DNA of 64,000 nt, taken from NCBI RefSeq assembly GCF_040744945.1, contig NZ_CP160453.1:1736001-1800000 (forward strand). The letters are read 5' to 3'. Position 1 is the stretch's first letter; every line of letters begins with the position of its first letter. Below, one piece after another: positions 36,545 through 44,908 of the stretch. A program made the translations under genes and the position numbers. Below the pieces are notes generated by a model, which worked only from the letters and a program-made list of their open reading frames with translations, was not told the origin of the DNA and did no database searches. This DNA is from Saccharothrix sp. HUAS TT1. Lineage in GTDB: Bacteria; Actinomycetota; Actinomycetes; Mycobacteriales; Pseudonocardiaceae.

Positions 36545-37165
36545 CTATTCCTTGGAACGCCCCGGGTTGGTCGGCCAACCCCGTTCCGCGGCCAGCAGCT
36601 CGTCCACCGAGGCGGTGCCGTTCTGGTACCGCCCGGCGATCTCGGCGTTCAGCGCGTCGACTACGGCCTGCACCTCGCGCCGCCGGGACGAGACCGATGC
36701 CTCCTCGCCGACGAACACCCGCAGCGCCAGGTCCAGCTTGTCGTCCGAGAGCGCGCTCACGTCCGAGAGGTCGACGTCGGAGACCAGCGCCTCGACGTGC
36801 CGCCGGTGCGCCTCGGCCCGGGACGGCTCCTGGGTCTGGTACCGGCCGAGGCCGGTCGCCGGCCCCACCGCGTTCGAGGCCAGGATGGTCGCCAGCTGGT
36901 CGACCACCGCCGAACCGCCGGACGTCCGCCGCTCCTGCTCGGCCCGCACGATGTCGATCCGCGCGTGCAGCAGCCGCCGCAGGTACGACAGGTCCGTCTC
37001 CTCCTGCGCCGCCTCGTCGCGCAGCGCGCGCACCTCGGCGAGCGGAAGCCGCTCGACACCCTCCGCGTAGTCGGGGGCGAGCACCCGGTCGATACGGCGG
37101 CGCCCGCCAGGACGCACCTCGATCACGTACTCATCCTGAGGTAGTTCGTGTCCACCCGCCAACAC
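36545..37165 (-). CDS. rsiG: RsiG-family c-di-GMP-binding anti-sigma factor
   Basis: 206 residues, mostly helical. In Streptomyces, RsiG holds the sporulation sigma factor WhiG when armed by c-di-GMP, through two copies of E(X)3S(X)2R(X)3Q(X)3D on antiparallel helices. Copy 2 is perfect here: Glu155, Ser159, Arg162, Gln166, Asp170. Copy 1 has Glu56, Ser60, Arg63, His67, Asp71, so only the Gln is changed. The start (GTG 37165) gives HELPQDEYVIEVRPGGRRRI. No whiG gene is in the window. It follows the BKACE gene by 21 bases on the same strand. The diguanylate cyclase-type fragment at 63677 shows c-di-GMP proteins exist in this genome. Confidence 0.85.
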   Translation of the reverse strand: MLAGGHELPQDEYVIEVRPGGRRRIDRVLAPDYAEGVERLPLAEVRALRDEAAQEETDLSYLRRLLHARIDIVRAEQERRTSGGSAVVDQLATILASNAVGPATGLGRYQTQEPSRAEAHRRHVEALVSDVDLSDVSALSDDKLDLALRVFVGEEASVSSRRREVQAVVDALNAEIAGRYQNGTASVDELLAAERGWPTNPGRSKE

Positions 37166-37186
37166 AAACCTGCTTCCAAAGTTGTC

Positions 37187-38035
37187 TCAAACCTGTACCG
37201 GACTGCGCACGCCCAAGAGCGCGCGTGCTTCCGCGGGCGACAGCGGCGGGCGCTGGGCGATCTTGGCCAACCCCGCGGCGCGCGCGACCAGTTGCGCGTT
37301 GTCCCGGACCGGTTGGCCCTTCGCGTACGAGGTGGTGTCCTCCATGCCCACCCGCAGGTGCCCGCCCGCGGCCAACGCCGTCAACATCACCGGCAGCGTG
37401 GTCCGCCCGATGCCCGTCGCCGAGAAGGACGCGCCCTCCGGCAGCAGCCGCAACGCCGCCACCAGCGTCTCCGCGTCACCGGGCATGCCGCCCGGCACGC
37501 CCATCACCAGGTCGACGTGCACCTTGCCGCCCGCGGGCAGGCCGTGCTGGTCCAGCAACCGCCGCAGCGACGCCAGCTGGCCGATGTCGAAGATCTCGTA
37601 CTCCGGGACGATGCCCCGCTCCTGCATCCCCTTGTGCAGGGCGACGACGAACTCCCAGCGGTTCAGGAAGACGTCGTCGCCGAAGTTCACCGTGCCCATG
37701 GTGCAGGACGCCGAGTCGGGCAGCGCGTCGAGCACCTTCAGCCGGTCGGCCTCCGGGTCGGTCACCGCGCCACCCGTGGACAGCTGCACGACCAGGTCGG
37801 TGTGCTCGCGCAGCGCGGCCACCGCCTCCTTGAGCAGCCCGAGGTCCAGCGTCGGCCTGGTGTCCGCGCCCCTGATGTGCACGTGGACCATGGCCGCGCC
37901 GACCTGCTCGCACGCCTGGGCGGTGCTGACCAGTTCCGCCAGCGTGACCGGCAGCTGGGGGACGTCGGCCTTCGCGTGCTCGGCCCCGGTGGGGGCGACG
38001 GTGAGCAGCGTGCCGTGGGATCCGGGTCGGGACAT
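37187..38035 (-). CDS. BKACE family (3-keto-5-aminohexanoate cleavage-type) enzyme
   Basis: 282-residue zinc TIM-barrel enzyme (DUF849) that condenses a beta-keto acid with acetyl-CoA or the reverse. Zinc ligands are likely in AMVHVHIRGADTRPTLDL (His-x-His) and the Glu in HLRVGMEDTTSYAKGQ; QLSTGGAVTDPEADRLK and VHVDLVMGVPGGMPGD are family blocks. The exact beta-keto acid cannot be told from sequence. Probably cotranscribed with rsiG and MFS, without an obvious functional link. Confidence 0.9.
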   Translation of the reverse strand: MSRPGSHGTLLTVAPTGAEHAKADVPQLPVTLAELVSTAQACEQVGAAMVHVHIRGADTRPTLDLGLLKEAVAALREHTDLVVQLSTGGAVTDPEADRLKVLDALPDSASCTMGTVNFGDDVFLNRWEFVVALHKGMQERGIVPEYEIFDIGQLASLRRLLDQHGLPAGGKVHVDLVMGVPGGMPGDAETLVAALRLLPEGASFSATGIGRTTLPVMLTALAAGGHLRVGMEDTTSYAKGQPVRDNAQLVARAAGLAKIAQRPPLSPAEARALLGVRSPVQV

Positions 38036-38138
38036 GTCGTGATCCTGGCACAGAACCCGTTCGGTCCAACGGGTCAGCGGTGCCCGACCGGCCCGGAACC
38101 GCAGGTGGGCGAGGTCGCCGGTTTTCCGGTCCGGACGA

Positions 38139-39230
38139 TCAGCGGCCGAGGTTGCGGGCCGCCTCCCGGCCGAGGCCCGGCGTGTCCGGCGGCACCGAGT
38201 CGGGGTCGACCGACGCCTGGACGCGGCGGTCCTCCGCGCCGACCAGCAGCTCGGTCTCCGGCGGGACCGAGCGCTTGACCAGCGCCAGCACGATCGTGCC
38301 CAGCTCGTGGTGCAGCGCGACGCTGCCGACCCGGCCGACCACGCGGTCGTCCACCAGCACCGGGTCGCCGGTCTCCGGCTGCACCTCGCGCGAGCCGTCC
38401 AGGTGCAGCAGCAGCATCCGGCGCGGCGGCCGGCCGACGTTGTGCACCTTCGAGACCGTCTCCTGGCCCCGGTAGCAGCCCTTGTCGAGGTGCACGGCGC
38501 CGCCGATCCAGTTCACCTCGTGCGGGATGGTCTTCTCGTCGGTGTCCACGCCGAGCCGGGCGTGCAGCGACTCCACCCGCAGCGCCTCGAACGCCCAGCT
38601 GCCCGCCGGGCGCGCGCCCGCGTCGGTGAGCCTGGCCCACCACGCCGCCAGCTCGCCGCGCGGGACGACCAGGTCGACCGCGTCCTGGCCCGGCCACGTC
38701 ATGCGGCGGGCGAAACCGCCCTCCAGCGCGACCACGCCGTTCGGGCCCTCCGGCAGCGGCACGGCCAGCCTGTCGAACAGCCCGGCGACCTCCGGGCCGA
38801 CGACGGTCAGCACCGCCAGCTCGGCGGTCGCGTCCCGCGGCTCGACCTTCGACCAGAACACCATCCTGGTCAGGTACGCCAGCAGCTCGCCCGCCCGGGA
38901 CGCCTCGGTGTCGAGGTAGGCGACGCCGCCGACGTTCGCCACCACGGCGTGGTGCTCGACCCGGCCCTGCACGTCCAGGATCAGCGCCTCGGTGCCCCGG
39001 CCCTCGCCGAGCGCGGTGAAGTGCTGGCTGGTCAGCGAGTGCAGCCAGGTCAGCCGGTCGTCGCCGGGGATCGCGATGACGGCCCGGTGCGACCGGTCGA
39101 ACACCGCGACCGACCGCGCGGCCGAGCGCTGCTCGGCGAACGGGTCGCCGAAGTGCCACGGCACGCCCTGGTCGGGGGCGCCCTCGAACGGGGCGACCGC
39201 GCCGGGGGCGGTCAACAGCGGTGAGTTCAC
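38139..39230 (-). CDS. ygfZ: YgfZ/GcvT-like folate-binding protein
   Basis: 363 residues from GTG 39228-39230 (AAGGAG upstream). YgfZ proteins help assemble or repair certain iron-sulfur enzymes using tetrahydrofolate. The hallmark DKGCYRGQETVSKVHNVGRP, with the conserved Cys, is near residue 255. DRSHRAVIAIPGDDRLTWLH opens the folate-binding domain. Starts inside the Fur-family gene stop (GTGA), and matches Rv0811c in position relative to pabC. Confidence 0.93.
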   Translation of the reverse strand: MNSPLLTAPGAVAPFEGAPDQGVPWHFGDPFAEQRSAARSVAVFDRSHRAVIAIPGDDRLTWLHSLTSQHFTALGEGRGTEALILDVQGRVEHHAVVANVGGVAYLDTEASRAGELLAYLTRMVFWSKVEPRDATAELAVLTVVGPEVAGLFDRLAVPLPEGPNGVVALEGGFARRMTWPGQDAVDLVVPRGELAAWWARLTDAGARPAGSWAFEALRVESLHARLGVDTDEKTIPHEVNWIGGAVHLDKGCYRGQETVSKVHNVGRPPRRMLLLHLDGSREVQPETGDPVLVDDRVVGRVGSVALHHELGTIVLALVKRSVPPETELLVGAEDRRVQASVDPDSVPPDTPGLGREAARNLGR

Positions 39231-39676
39231 TCGGACTCCTTCGGTGCGCTCTGGCTCAGGCACTCGCGGCAGGTGCCGGACAGCGCGAGGTGGCTCGCAT
39301 CAAGTTCGAACCCGTGCCGCTCCCGCAGTGTTCCCCCGAGCGGCGCGAGCAGGTCGCACGGCACCTCGTCCACCCGGCCGCACCGGTGGCACACCAGGTG
39401 CACGTGCTCGTGCTCGTCCACCGAGTAGTTCGGCGCGCCGTGCCCGAGGTGGGTGTGCCGGACCAGGCCGAGCCGGTCCAGCAGGTCGAGCGTGCGGTAG
39501 ACCGTGGTGATGTTGACCGTGGGCGCGGTGACCTGGACGCGCTGGCAGATCCGCTCCGGCGTCGCGTGCCCCAGCTCGCGCACCGCGTCGAGCACCAGCT
39601 GGCGCTGGGGTGTCATCCGCAAGCCGCGTTCGTGCAGCGTCTTGCGCAGGGCTTTCGGAGCGCCGGCGGTGTCCAC
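39227..39676 (-). CDS. Fur-family metal-dependent regulator
   Basis: 149 residues. Winged helix RGLRMTPQRQLVLDAVRELG, followed by NITTVYRTLDLLDRLGLVRH (recognition helix). Metal-site His cluster HEHVHLVCHRCG and structural zinc Cys pairs CHRCG and CRECL are intact. It could sense iron, zinc or peroxide; the four Cys favour the structural-zinc class. Coupled to ygfZ, so metal status may set YgfZ level. Divergent from pabC with only 34 bases between starts. Confidence 0.92.
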   Translation of the reverse strand: MDTAGAPKALRKTLHERGLRMTPQRQLVLDAVRELGHATPERICQRVQVTAPTVNITTVYRTLDLLDRLGLVRHTHLGHGAPNYSVDEHEHVHLVCHRCGRVDEVPCDLLAPLGGTLRERHGFELDASHLALSGTCRECLSQSAPKESE

Positions 39677-39710
39677 GGAGCCGATGGTAGGCCGTGAGTA
39701 GTCTCACGGT

Positions 39711-40553
39711 ATGCGCGTGCTCGCACTACTGGACGGAACGCTCGCCGATCCCGACGCCCCGCTGATCCGCGTCGACGACTACGGCCTGATGCGCGGCGAC
39801 GGGATCTTCGAGACGATCCTCGTCGTCGACGGCAAGCCCCGGGAGCTGGGTCCGCACCTGGACCGCCTGGCCCGCTCGGCCGCCATGCTCGACCTGCCCG
39901 AACCCGACCGGGCCGCGTTCGAGCGCGCCGTCGACCTCGTGCTGGACAACTGGACGGGCGGCGCGGAGATCGCGCTGAAGCTCGTCTACACGCGTGGGGT
40001 CGAGGGCGGGGACGGCACGCCGACCGGGTTCGCCCTCGGCCTGGACATCGCGCCCAAGGTGCTGGCCCAGCGGGTCGACGGCATCGCCGCGGTCACCCTG
40101 GACCGGGGCATCGAGCCGGGCCTGATGGAGCGCGCGCCGTGGCTGCTGCTCGGCGCCAAGTCGCTGTCGTACGCGGTCAACATGGCGGCGATCCGCGAGG
40201 CCGAGCGGCGCGGCGCGGCCGAGGTCGTGTTCACCACGTCGTCCGGCTCGGTGCTGGAAGGACCCACGTCCACGCTGATCATGGCCCGCGGCCGGACCCT
40301 GGTGACGCCGCCCGCCGAGCTGGGCATCCTGCCCGGCACGACGCAGGCCGCGCTGTTCCGGGCCGCCGGTCGCGAGGGCTGGGCGGTCGAGGTGCGGCCG
40401 ATCGAGGTCGAGGAGCTGTACGCGGCGGACGGCGTCTTCCTGGCGTCGAGCGTCCGCAAGGTCACCCGGGTGCACACGTTGGACGGCAAGGCGCTGCCGG
40501 ACTCGACCGAGCTGCACGCGCGGCTGGCCGCGCTGTACGAGTCGGAGTACTAG
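39711..40553 (+). CDS. pabC: Aminodeoxychorismate lyase / class IV aminotransferase
   Basis: PLP enzyme of fold type IV, 280 residues. Lys150 in LLLGAKSLSYAVNMAAIREA is the PLP Lys; EVVFTTSSGSVLEGPTSTL and GILPGTTQAALF are the phosphate-binding and cofactor Glu segments. Usually assigned to 4-aminobenzoate formation for folate; branched-chain or D-amino acid transaminases share the fold. Position matches Rv0812, which is annotated as this lyase. Folate supply would suit its neighbour ygfZ. Confidence 0.85.
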   Translation: MRVLALLDGTLADPDAPLIRVDDYGLMRGDGIFETILVVDGKPRELGPHLDRLARSAAMLDLPEPDRAAFERAVDLVLDNWTGGAEIALKLVYTRGVEGGDGTPTGFALGLDIAPKVLAQRVDGIAAVTLDRGIEPGLMERAPWLLLGAKSLSYAVNMAAIREAERRGAAEVVFTTSSGSVLEGPTSTLIMARGRTLVTPPAELGILPGTTQAALFRAAGREGWAVEVRPIEVEELYAADGVFLASSVRKVTRVHTLDGKALPDSTELHARLAALYESEY

Positions 40554-40556
40554 GAC

Positions 40557-40593
40557 CGCGGCCCCGGGCGCCTCCTCCGCGCCCGGGGCCGCG
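40557..40593. terminator. Bidirectional terminator, 15-bp perfect stem
   Basis: CGCGGCCCCGGGCGC at 40557-40571, 7-base loop, exact complement at 40579-40593. It sits between the pabC stop (40553) and the convergent chitinase stop (40602). Confidence 0.88.
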
Positions 40594-40601
40594 CGTCCCG
40601 C

Positions 40602-43163
40602 CTACTTCAGGCCGGCGTCCACGGCGTTGATCAGGGCGCCGTTGGCGGTGTCACCGGACATCTCCCAGATCATCGCCCCGAGCAGGCCGCGCTGCTTGAG
40701 CCACGCGGTCTTCTTCTGGATCGCCCACGCGTCGTCGAACGTCCACCACTGCCCGCCGTTGCCGGTGAAGCAGGACGTCGCCACCGCCGCCTCGTCGTGG
40801 TGCACGGTGCAGCCCGGCACGCTCGCCAGCAGGTTCGAGTAGCCGCGGGTGCCCGCCTCCTCGGCGAACTGGCCCGGTGCGGCCCCGGTCGCCGACTGCC
40901 ACTCGCCGTTCTTCCCGCCCGCCTGCACGCCCTGCCAGCCGCGGCCGTAGAAGGCGAGCCCGATGGTGATCTTGCGCGGGTTCACCCCGACCGAGGTGTA
41001 GGCGTCCACCGCCTCCTCCACGCTGAAGTGGAACGGGTACGGGTCGTCCACGTCGGCGTGCAGGTTGCCCTGGTGGCCGGTCCGGTTGGGCTCCCACGAG
41101 TTGTCGCTGCCCGCGCCGTGGAAGTCGTAGCCCTGCACGTTGAAGATGTCCAGGGACTTCGCCACCTGCGGCAGGTCCCACCCGGCCTCGATCTTCGCCG
41201 GGTCGGCCGGGGTGAACGCGGTCAGGTCGTAGCGCTTGCCGGTCTGCCCGCCCAGCTCGTCCAGCTGGCGGCGGAACTCGTCGATCAGCAGGGTGTTGTT
41301 CCGCTTGTCGTCCGGCCCGACGTGGTTGCCCGGGTGCCCCTCCGCGCCCGGCCACTCCCAGTCGAGGTCGATGCCGTCGAAGACGCCCGCCGCCGTGCCG
41401 GGCCCGCCCGCCGCGTTGTACACCGGCAGGTTGCCCCTGATGTAGACGTCCAGGCAGGACTTGACGAACTTCTTGCGGGACGCGTCCGTGGCCGCGACGT
41501 CGGAGAAGTACTTCGAGTAGGTCCACCCGCCGAGCGAGATCAGGACCTTCAGGTGCGGGTGCTTGGCCTTGAGCTTGCGCAGCTGGTTGTAGTTGCCGCG
41601 CAGCGGCTCCCAGCCGGTGTCGGCGACGCCGTCCACGGACTGCGCCGCGCTGAACGGCCTGCTGTAGTCGGCTTCCGCGTCACCCGCGCCGTCGCCCTGG
41701 TTCGGGTCCTGCGGGTCGGGCGAGGTGCCCTTGGTGACGCCGTGCAGGCAGGTCAGGTTGACCGGGTCGACGTTGCCGAACGCGTAGTTGAGGTGCGTCA
41801 GCCTGGCCGCGGCGCCGCTGGTGTCCAGGTTCTTCACGAAGTACTGGCGGCCGTAGATGCCCCACTGGACGAAGTAGCCGATCCGCGCGTACCCGCCGAC
41901 GATGTCCGAAGTGGACGCGGTGGTGGCGTTGCTCGCGGCCGAGGTGTTGTCGTGCAGGTCGCGGGCCTTGACGGTGAAGGTGTAGGCGGTGGACGGCGAG
42001 AGGCCGTCGACCTTGGCCGTGGTGCCGGTGACCGTCGCCTTCACGGTGGCGCCCTGGTAGACGTCGTAGTTGGCCACGCCCCGGTTGTCGGTGGCGGCGT
42101 CCCAGCTCAGCGTGATGCTGCCGGCGTCCTTGGCGGTGCTGCGCAGGTTCGCGGGCGCGGTCGGCGGCTGGGTGTCGTCGGCCGGGTTGTTGGTGGTCAC
42201 GTCGAGCGCGTTGGAAGCGGTCGACAGCGCGCCCTTGGTGTCCTTGGCCTTCACCGTGAAGCGGTACGCGGTGTTCGGGCTGAGGCCGGTGACGGTGGCG
42301 CTGGTCGACGTGACGGTGGTGGCGAGGGTCGTGCCGTTGTAGACCTCGTACCCGGCGATGGGCAGCGAGCCGGGGGTCGAGGCGGTCCACGCCAGCGAGG
42401 CGGTCTTCGTCGTCTTCACCGGCGAGTGCAGGTTGGCCGGCGGGGTCGGCGGCGTGTCCGGGGTGCCGTCGCAGTTGGCGTTGTTGACCCGGCAGGTGAC
42501 CGGCTCGGCCGCCGAGCTCAGCGTGAACGTCGGGCTGTACGGCTCGGTGGACCGCCGTGCGCCCACGCTCCGGTTGTAGTGCACGGGGTTCAGCGTGACG
42601 GCGTTGCCGGTCTGGCTGATCGTGGCGTGCTGCGCGCCGCTCGCCGTGACGCCGGCGGGCAGGGTGAAGGTGATCGACCAGTCGGCCAGCACCGCGTCGG
42701 TGTTGTTGGTGACGACGAACTTGCCGGTCGAGCCGGTCAGGGTGAAGTCGGCCGTGGTCGGCGCGGGCGGCGGGGCGGGCGGGCCGCTGCCGTCGCAGTT
42801 CGCGCCGTTGACGGTGCAGGTCGTCGGGTCGGCGGCCTGGCTGAGGGTGAACGTCGGGCTGTACGGCTCGGTGTCGCGACCGGCTTGGAGGGTGTTGATG
42901 TAGAACGCGGGCGTCAGGGTCACCCGGGTGCCGTTCTGGGTGGTCGTGGCGTGCTGCGCGCCGCTGACCGTGACGCCGGCGGGCAGGTCGAACTTGATCG
43001 ACCAGCCGGCGACGGCGGCGGTCGTCGGGTTGGCGACCACGAACTTGCCGGTGGCGCCGGTTCGGCTGAAGGCGGCGGTCAGGCCGGTGGCGGCGGTGGC
43101 CGGGGTGGGCAGCGCTGCGGTGGCCAGTAAGACGGCCAGGAGCGCGATGGCTGGTCGGCGCAT
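40602..43163 (-). CDS. Secreted multidomain GH18 chitinase
   Basis: 853 residues. Signal peptide RRPAIALLAVLLATAALPTP to about residue 25. Two related CBM2-like domains follow (about 27-130 and 140-230, each ending CxVNxANCDG). Then come two fibronectin type III domains (about 240-330 and 335-425; AYRFTVKAKDTKGALSTASN) and a GH18 barrel from about 430. The catalytic motif FDGIDLDWEWPG places the acid at Glu603. The long barrel with YGRGWQGV is bacterial ChiA/ChiC-like. Exported to degrade chitin; the CBM pair should anchor it on crystalline substrate. A DasR-like site lies upstream. Confidence 0.94.
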   Translation of the reverse strand: MRRPAIALLAVLLATAALPTPATAATGLTAAFSRTGATGKFVVANPTTAAVAGWSIKFDLPAGVTVSGAQHATTTQNGTRVTLTPAFYINTLQAGRDTEPYSPTFTLSQAADPTTCTVNGANCDGSGPPAPPPAPTTADFTLTGSTGKFVVTNNTDAVLADWSITFTLPAGVTASGAQHATISQTGNAVTLNPVHYNRSVGARRSTEPYSPTFTLSSAAEPVTCRVNNANCDGTPDTPPTPPANLHSPVKTTKTASLAWTASTPGSLPIAGYEVYNGTTLATTVTSTSATVTGLSPNTAYRFTVKAKDTKGALSTASNALDVTTNNPADDTQPPTAPANLRSTAKDAGSITLSWDAATDNRGVANYDVYQGATVKATVTGTTAKVDGLSPSTAYTFTVKARDLHDNTSAASNATTASTSDIVGGYARIGYFVQWGIYGRQYFVKNLDTSGAAARLTHLNYAFGNVDPVNLTCLHGVTKGTSPDPQDPNQGDGAGDAEADYSRPFSAAQSVDGVADTGWEPLRGNYNQLRKLKAKHPHLKVLISLGGWTYSKYFSDVAATDASRKKFVKSCLDVYIRGNLPVYNAAGGPGTAAGVFDGIDLDWEWPGAEGHPGNHVGPDDKRNNTLLIDEFRRQLDELGGQTGKRYDLTAFTPADPAKIEAGWDLPQVAKSLDIFNVQGYDFHGAGSDNSWEPNRTGHQGNLHADVDDPYPFHFSVEEAVDAYTSVGVNPRKITIGLAFYGRGWQGVQAGGKNGEWQSATGAAPGQFAEEAGTRGYSNLLASVPGCTVHHDEAAVATSCFTGNGGQWWTFDDAWAIQKKTAWLKQRGLLGAMIWEMSGDTANGALINAVDAGLK

Positions 43164-43268
43164 CAGGGGTGTGCCTCTCGATTGACAGGGAACAGTCGAG
43201 AACCACGGCGGCCCGGTCTTGCGCTTTCTGAACGCTTCTGAACGTAAGTCTTGCGGACCTCGTTGACA

Positions 43269-43284
43269 ATGGGTCTAGACCAAT
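43269..43284 (-). promoter_or_regulatory. DasR-like (dre) element upstream of the chitinase
   Basis: ATGGGTCTAGACCAAT, centred on TCTAGA, matches most of the streptomycete dre consensus ACTGGTCTAGACCAGT (13 of 16). It is about 105 bases before the chitinase start. On the chitinase strand it is followed by TTGTCA and, 17 bases on, TACGTT, a plausible promoter. A tandem TTCTGAACG repeat lies at 43226-43245. No dasR gene is in the window. Confidence 0.6.
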
Positions 43285-43316
43285 TGCGTCCGTTCAGCCC
43301 TGCGGCCCGGCGGTGC

Positions 43317-44240
43317 TCAGGCCACCGGCGCGAACCGCAGCCGGGTGCCCGGCGCGGCCTGCCCGAGCAGCGGGAGCACGTCCGCGCCGACCACGCCGAT
43401 CACCGGGTAACCGCCGGTCGTGGGGTGGTCGGCGAGGAAGACGACGGGCCGGCCGTCGGCGGGCACCTGCACCGCGCCGGTCACCAGGCCCTCGCTCGGC
43501 AGCTCCCGGCCGACCCGGTGCGCGGCCCGGTCGAGGACCGCGCCGGTGAGGCGCAGGCCGACCCGGTTGCTCCGGTCGGACACCGTCCAGCGGCCCGCGC
43601 GCAGCCGGCCCGCCGGGTCGTCGAACCAGTCGTCGCGCGGTCCGAGGACGACGGGCACCACCAGCTCGCCCGGCACCCGCACCGGCACCAGCACGTCCGC
43701 GCCGACCGGCACACCGGTGGGCTCGCCGAGGGGCAGTTCGTCGTCCGGCCGCAGCGGCGGCGGGCCCAGGCCGGAGAGCAGGTCGGTGGACCGGCTGCCC
43801 AGGTCGGCCGGGACGGCGATGCCGCCGGACACCGCGACGTAGCACCGCAGGCCGCCGGAGGGCGTGCCCAGGGTGAGGGTGTCGCCGGGCGCCAGGTGCA
43901 GCGGCGAGTCCCGCGGCACGCCGTTGACCAGCGCCGGGGTCGACGGGCCGGTGACGGCGGCGGTGCAGGAGGCGTTGGCGCGCAGGGCCAGGCCGCCGAG
44001 GAGCACTTCGAGGCAGGCGGCGTCCTCGGGGTTGCCGACCAGGCGGTTGGCGAGCCGCAGCGACGGCACGTCCAGGGCGCCCGAGGGCGGGACGCCGAGG
44101 TGGGCGTTGCCGGGCCGGCCCAGGTCCTGCACCAGGGCCTGCGGGCCGGTGCGCAGCACGGTCAGCGAGCGTTGAACCCGGGTGCGCCGAGCGTTGGACT
44201 CTCGCGCGCCGGACGTCGGACTCTCGCGTTGCAGGGTCAT
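43317..44240 (-). CDS. pxpC: 5-oxoprolinase subunit C (biotin-dependent carboxyltransferase-like)
   Basis: 307 residues from ATG 44238-44240. VQDLGRPGNAHLGVPPSGAL and SLRLANRLVGNPEDAACLEV are the PxpC/KipA landmarks; FLADHPTTGGYPVIGVV is near the C-terminus. With PxpA and PxpB it hydrolyses 5-oxoproline to glutamate using ATP. The ATG overlaps the pxpB stop. pxpA, usually adjacent, is not in this window. Confidence 0.9.
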   Translation of the reverse strand: MTLQRESPTSGARESNARRTRVQRSLTVLRTGPQALVQDLGRPGNAHLGVPPSGALDVPSLRLANRLVGNPEDAACLEVLLGGLALRANASCTAAVTGPSTPALVNGVPRDSPLHLAPGDTLTLGTPSGGLRCYVAVSGGIAVPADLGSRSTDLLSGLGPPPLRPDDELPLGEPTGVPVGADVLVPVRVPGELVVPVVLGPRDDWFDDPAGRLRAGRWTVSDRSNRVGLRLTGAVLDRAAHRVGRELPSEGLVTGAVQVPADGRPVVFLADHPTTGGYPVIGVVGADVLPLLGQAAPGTRLRFAPVA

Positions 44241-44833
44241 CGGGTGGCCTCGAAGCGGACGCGGTCGCCGGGGGCGAGCAGGGCGGGGGTCGGGCGGCGC
44301 GGGTCGAACAGCGGCGCGTCGGTGCGGCCGATCAGCCGCCAGCCGCCGGGGGTCGACCTGGGGTAGGCGGCGGTGTACTCGCCCGCCACGCCGACCGAGC
44401 CGGTGGGGACCTTCGTGCGCGGCGAGTCCAGGCGCGGCTGGCGCAGCGGCTCCGGCAGGCCGGTCAGGTAGGCGAAGCCGGGGGCGAACCCGCAGAACGC
44501 GACCCGGTAGTCGGCCCCGGTGTGCAGCTCGACCACCTCGGCGGCGGTCAGGCCGGCGGTCTCGGCGACCAGGTCCAGGTCCGGGCCGTCGTAGCGGACC
44601 GGGACGACCACCTCGGCGCCGTCCGCGCCGGGCCGGTGCGCCAGGTCGGCGGTGGCCAGGGCCGCGCGGACGGCGGTCAGCCCGCCCGGCGCGACGACCA
44701 GGACCGTGCGGGCGGCCGGGACCAGCTCGACCACGTCCGGCAGGTCGGCGAGGGCGGCGCGCACGGCCTCCACCTCGCCGAGCGAGCCCACCTCGACCAG
44801 GACCGCGTCGGTGCCGCAACGCCGCAGCTGCAT
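44237..44833 (-). CDS. pxpB: 5-oxoprolinase subunit B
   Basis: 198 residues from ATG 44831-44833. The KipI-type core is FCGFAPGFAYLTGLPEPLRQ, PRLDSPRTKVPTGSVGVAGE, ending GWRLIGRTDAPLFDPRRPTP. Partner of PxpC, with which it is translationally coupled. A palindromic operator lies 17-33 bases upstream, so expression is regulated. Confidence 0.92.
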   Translation of the reverse strand: MQLRRCGTDAVLVEVGSLGEVEAVRAALADLPDVVELVPAARTVLVVAPGGLTAVRAALATADLAHRPGADGAEVVVPVRYDGPDLDLVAETAGLTAAEVVELHTGADYRVAFCGFAPGFAYLTGLPEPLRQPRLDSPRTKVPTGSVGVAGEYTAAYPRSTPGGWRLIGRTDAPLFDPRRPTPALLAPGDRVRFEATR

Positions 44834-44850
44834 GGGACCAGGGTAGAGGA

Positions 44851-44867
44851 GGATTGTTGAACAATCC
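44851..44867. promoter_or_regulatory. Palindromic operator before pxpBC
   Basis: GGATTGTTGAACAATCC, a perfect 8-base inverted repeat around a central G, starts 18 bases upstream of the pxpB start. ATTGTT-N-AACAAT is typical of GntR-family (FadR/HutC-like) sites. No GntR gene is in the window, so the regulator acts in trans. Confidence 0.75.
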
Positions 44868-44870
44868 AAC

Positions 44871-44906
44871 TGAGCGCCGGCGCTCGTCGTGGAGCGACGA
44901 CGCTCA
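44871..44906. terminator. Compound hairpin after the nitrobindin-like gene
   Basis: TGAGCG at 44871 pairs with CGCTCA at 44901-44906, and CGTCG/CGACG pair within it; GAGCGCCGGCGCTC inside is itself palindromic. It begins 3 bases beyond the nitrobindin-like stop and separates it from the pxpB promoter. Confidence 0.5.
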
Positions 44907-44908
44907 GG

